A stretch of 64,000 nt of DNA from the NCBI RefSeq assembly GCF_003337375.1, contig NZ_QPJD01000021.1, forward strand, positions 51,398-115,397, written 5' to 3'. The translations under genes and the position numbers were made by a program. This DNA comes from Paenibacillus prosopidis (GTDB lineage: Bacteria; Bacillota; Bacilli; Paenibacillales; Paenibacillaceae). The notes beneath the pieces are model-generated. The model was not told where the DNA came from and ran no database searches. It saw only the letters and a list, made by a program, of their open reading frames with translations. Position 1 is the stretch's first letter. Each line of letters begins with the position of its first letter. Below, piece after piece: positions 61,629 to 64,000 of this stretch.

Positions 61629-61659
61629 AAAGGCGATCGAGATTTTCTCGATCGCCTTT
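61629..61659 (+). terminator. Terminator after the exonuclease gene
   Basis: AAAGGCGATCGAG-attt-CTCGATCGCCTTT is a perfect 13-bp stem followed by ATTATTTTT; it also faces the converging permease gene. Confidence 0.9.
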
Positions 61660-61682
61660 ATTATTTTTAATGTCTTTGTTTT

Positions 61683-63023
61683 TCAGGTTCTCCATCGCTT
61701 ACGCATGAAGAAGGTTACCGAGCCGATAAGTGCCAGAAATACAAGACTAATGAAAAAGCCCGGTCTGCTTGCTTGGTCGAACAACGTTCCCAGTACCGCG
61801 ATGAGCAGAAGAGCAATGGAGGAATAGGTTTGGGTCAGCCCCCATGGATTTAGCTTCAGCAGTTTTCGGGCCGCGCATAGGATGTACAGCCAAGTATATA
61901 GCAGCATAAGACCGCCTGCTGTCGTGATGTATTCGTAAACTTTATTCGGAAGCAACAAAGCGACAGTAATGGAAACGGCCATTCCCGTTATCGTCAACCC
62001 AAGCGCACCGTAAGGGAAACGGCGTTTCCGTGATCTTTTCGCGAACAACTTCGGTGCATCTCCTTCGTCCGCGATCATCGATATGACGAGCGTGACGGAA
62101 TATAGGGAAGCGACCAGTCCTGAGAACCCTGCAATAATCAGCACACCGTTAAAAATATGAACCAACACGTGATAGTGCAAATCCTTCAATGCGGATACAA
62201 ACGGACTTTCCTGCGTCGTGATCTGTTCGATCGGCGTAACTAACAAGGCCAGTCCAAGCGAGGAAATGAATAGGACTGTAATTGTAATCACCATAAGCCG
62301 GCCCGATTTTGGCGCGTCCTTCGGGTTCTTTAACTCACCGGCCATAATTCCCATCACTTCAATGCCCGCAAAACAAAAAAAGACATAGATCAGGCTCGTC
62401 CATAACCCCATTGATCCGCCCTTGAAAGCATCGCCAATATTGCTTGGCGCATGCATATGCGCATTATCGGCACCGAGAAAGCCGGGGATAACCAAACAGG
62501 TTAAGATGATGAACATAAGTATGGCTGCTATTTTGACGATGGCCAACATGTTAACGGTCTTCTCAAACCAGGCCGTCCCGAGAAGAACAACTCCAACACC
62601 TAAAACAGAGTAGACACTAATAAGAATCCACAGAGGAATATGAGGGAACCAGAATCTTGTGAAGAGTCCGATTGCGGTCAGCTGGCTTCCCAGGATCAAC
62701 ATCTCGGAGGACCAATATACCCAGCCATGGCTGAAGCCTGCCCAGTGACCGAATGCTTGTCTGGAATAGGTCCGGAAAGAGCCCTTCTCCGGGTGCTCTG
62801 CGATCATTTTGGCTAATGCTTGAAAGACGAAATAGGTGCCGATAGCAGCAACGAAAAAACTCAGGAGAACCGAGAATCCGCTCTTCTCGATTGCGAGACT
62901 CGAGCCAAGCAGAAATCCGGTTCCGATCGTTGTGCCTAACCCGAACAAGGCAAGCTGCCACCATGTAAGGCTGCCTTTTGTTTTGTTTTCGGATTCTGCA
63001 CGCCCTGAAGTTGAATTAGCCAT
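61683..63023 (-). CDS. APC-superfamily amino acid permease
   Basis: 446 residues from ATG 63023 (MANSTSGRAESENKTKG), 8 bases after AAAGGAG; a longer frame starts at 63074. Twelve membrane helices; the first has GLGTTIGTGFLLGSSLAIE, the substrate-binding unwound helix of amino acid/polyamine permeases. FFCFAGIEVMGIMAGE is the helix 6 motif. It imports an amino acid; the specificity is not visible. Confidence 0.88.
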   Translation of the reverse strand: MANSTSGRAESENKTKGSLTWWQLALFGLGTTIGTGFLLGSSLAIEKSGFSVLLSFFVAAIGTYFVFQALAKMIAEHPEKGSFRTYSRQAFGHWAGFSHGWVYWSSEMLILGSQLTAIGLFTRFWFPHIPLWILISVYSVLGVGVVLLGTAWFEKTVNMLAIVKIAAILMFIILTCLVIPGFLGADNAHMHAPSNIGDAFKGGSMGLWTSLIYVFFCFAGIEVMGIMAGELKNPKDAPKSGRLMVITITVLFISSLGLALLVTPIEQITTQESPFVSALKDLHYHVLVHIFNGVLIIAGFSGLVASLYSVTLVISMIADEGDAPKLFAKRSRKRRFPYGALGLTITGMAVSITVALLLPNKVYEYITTAGGLMLLYTWLYILCAARKLLKLNPWGLTQTYSSIALLLIAVLGTLFDQASRPGFFISLVFLALIGSVTFFMRKRWRT

Positions 63024-63497
63024 TATATAAACTCCTTTGCCAATAGCTTTGCCATACATCGTAAATTCCGTCATTCTTTTGTTTTCGTTGAGAGAGAAGC
63101 TACATTATTTTAACTTACGGTACTTGAAGTTATACCGGCATTTTGAGCGGTAAGGAAATACTACGAAATTATCGTATAAGGATAGCTCCGAGATCTTCCC
63201 TTGCCCTCATAATCAGTTTGAACTATTTGCAAATAGATGTAGGAAGGGCTGACAGGAGCCCTGATTAGAGCTTACAATAATCGAATCTAACGCAAGCGCG
63301 TCGCCAGGCTATATTTCCTCAAGCGTACGTCCGGCCCGCCTGCCAATATTCGATCATTGTTGGGCATTAACATTTTTAACGCTGGACGCTTTACGTCGAC
63401 CGCTGGGATCTTGCAGGTCAATGGGCCAAGCCTAACGGGGAAAACCTTTCATGTATAGAACTCTATTTGGGATCCCCTTAGAAGATAATAATACCAG
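63024..63497. other. Spacer between the permease and rRNA promoters
   Basis: About 470 bases with no supported gene, repeat or hairpin. It probably holds the permease promoter and upstream elements of the rRNA promoters. Confidence 0.5.
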
Positions 63498-63527
63498 TTG
63501 CCATAGGCATAATTAGCGTGTTATATT
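63498..63527 (+). promoter_or_regulatory. rRNA operon promoter P1
   Basis: TTGCCA (63498-63503) and TATATT (63522-63527) with an 18-base spacer, followed by CTTAGTCCGGCCGC. Confidence 0.65.
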
Positions 63528-63594
63528 CTTAGTCCGGCCGCGAGACAATGGGCTGTGAGAAACTAAACAAATTTGATAGCATGATTTACCAGTA

Positions 63595-63635
63595 GATTTC
63601 ATGGATCGAATCATGATATATTATTAGTCCGGCCG
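63595..63635 (+). promoter_or_regulatory. rRNA operon promoter P2
   Basis: A second TATATT (63617-63622) followed by ATTAGTCCGGCCGC repeats the P1 -10 and downstream sequence about 95 bases later. The -35 is weak. Tandem promoters before rRNA genes are usual in Firmicutes. Confidence 0.55.
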
Positions 63636-63678
63636 CAAAACGGTACGGACAACGAAAGAAAAGAACGAAAGAAAAGAT

Positions 63679-63690
63679 TGTTCTTTGAAA
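63679..63690 (+). promoter_or_regulatory. rRNA leader boxA-like antitermination site
   Basis: TGTTCTTTGAAA matches the boxA consensus used to load Nus factors on rRNA transcripts. It lies about 130 bases before the 16S start. Confidence 0.65.
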
Positions 63691-63816
63691 ACTGAACAAC
63701 GAGTAAAAAACTGCCCCGCAAATCCTAACGGATGAGCGGAAAAGCGATAAAAAAGTAATGAGCAATCAAACACATGAAGCTTTTCTCAACGACATCGCGT
63801 CGATGCGAAAACTTCC

Positions 63817-64000
63817 ATTTGGAGAGTTTGATCCTGGCTCAGGACGAACGCTGGCGGCGTGCCTAATACATGCAAGTCGAGCGGATCTTATCCTTCGGGA
63901 TAAGATTAGCGGCGGACGGGTGAGTAACACGTAGGTAACCTGCCCGTAAGACTGGGATAACATTCGGAAACGAATGCTAATACCGGATACACAGCTTGGT
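63817..64000 (+). rRNA. 16S ribosomal RNA, 5' part
   Basis: The sequence begins at the universal 16S start (GGAGAGTTTGATCCTGGCTC at 63821), and continues with AACGCTGGCGGCGTGCC and ACATGCAAGTCGAG. The remaining bases through GTAACACGTAGGTAACC and CTGGGATAAC fit Paenibacillaceae. The gene runs off the right edge. Confidence 0.97.

Overview
The window reads as chromosomal DNA from an endospore-forming Gram-positive bacterium of the Paenibacillaceae (Paenibacillus or a close relative). Evidence: strong AGGAGG-type ribosome sites, many TTG/GTG starts, a ger germination operon, a cotH/cotB spore-coat pair, a phenylalanine T-box leader, c-di-AMP (ydaO-yuaA) riboswitches, the pheS-pheT-zapA...mutS2-yshE gene neighbourhood, and a 16S rRNA 5' end with Paenibacillus-like sequence at the right edge. 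No CRISPR array, intact insertion sequence, prophage or tRNA was seen.

Layout. 1-2.8 kb: tail of a GH127-like glycosidase, then a kduI-deoR-kduD operon for uronate (pectin) catabolism. 3.1-5.7 kb: a three-gene ABC-2 exporter. 5.8-14.5 kb: a c-di-AMP-controlled potassium region. A minus-strand riboswitch precedes two unknown small genes, and two tandem plus-strand riboswitches, each followed by a terminator, precede orf36-kdpF-kdpA-kdpB-kdpC and an unusual protein made of two KdpD sensor halves with no kinase. 14.6-16.6 kb: an HxlR regulator divergent from an extradiol dioxygenase and a RibA-like gene, with a visible promoter and operator. 17-21 kb: two lipoproteins (one with a vWA domain), a DRE-TIM aldolase and a small unknown gene. 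21-25.5 kb: a repeat-rich spacer, glutamate-type dehydrogenase, GH27 alpha-galactosidase and an AraC regulator.

25.5-34.1 kb: gamma-glutamylcyclotransferase-like gene, small genes, a copD-kinase-regulator operon, enolase-superfamily enzyme, methyltransferase, a three-repeat unknown protein and a lipoprotein phosphodiesterase. 34.1-45.7 kb: T-box-pheST, a 780-residue ZapA with a giant coiled coil, SDR, CuA-type cupredoxin lipoprotein, YvlD-like membrane protein, mutS2 and yshE. 45.8-48.7 kb: tiny membrane peptide, zinc-ribbon protein, MFS transporter, cysK. 48.7-51.7 kb: CotH kinase opposite CotB and a second CotB-like protein. 51.8-55.5 kb: gerB-A-C nutrient-germinant receptor. 55.6-60.7 kb: Lrp regulator and aminotransferase, cobalamin adenosyltransferase, RluA pseudouridine synthase, YusI-like ArsC protein and a second aminotransferase. 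60.7-63.0 kb: an AT-rich stand-alone 5'-3' exonuclease and an APC permease. 63.5-64 kb: tandem rRNA promoters and the start of 16S rRNA.

The most striking parts are the triple c-di-AMP riboswitch cluster joined to a kinase-less double KdpD protein (with no kdpE in the window), the oversized ZapA, and the CotH kinase facing a CotB whose Ser-Gly-Asn-Lys repeats look like its substrate.
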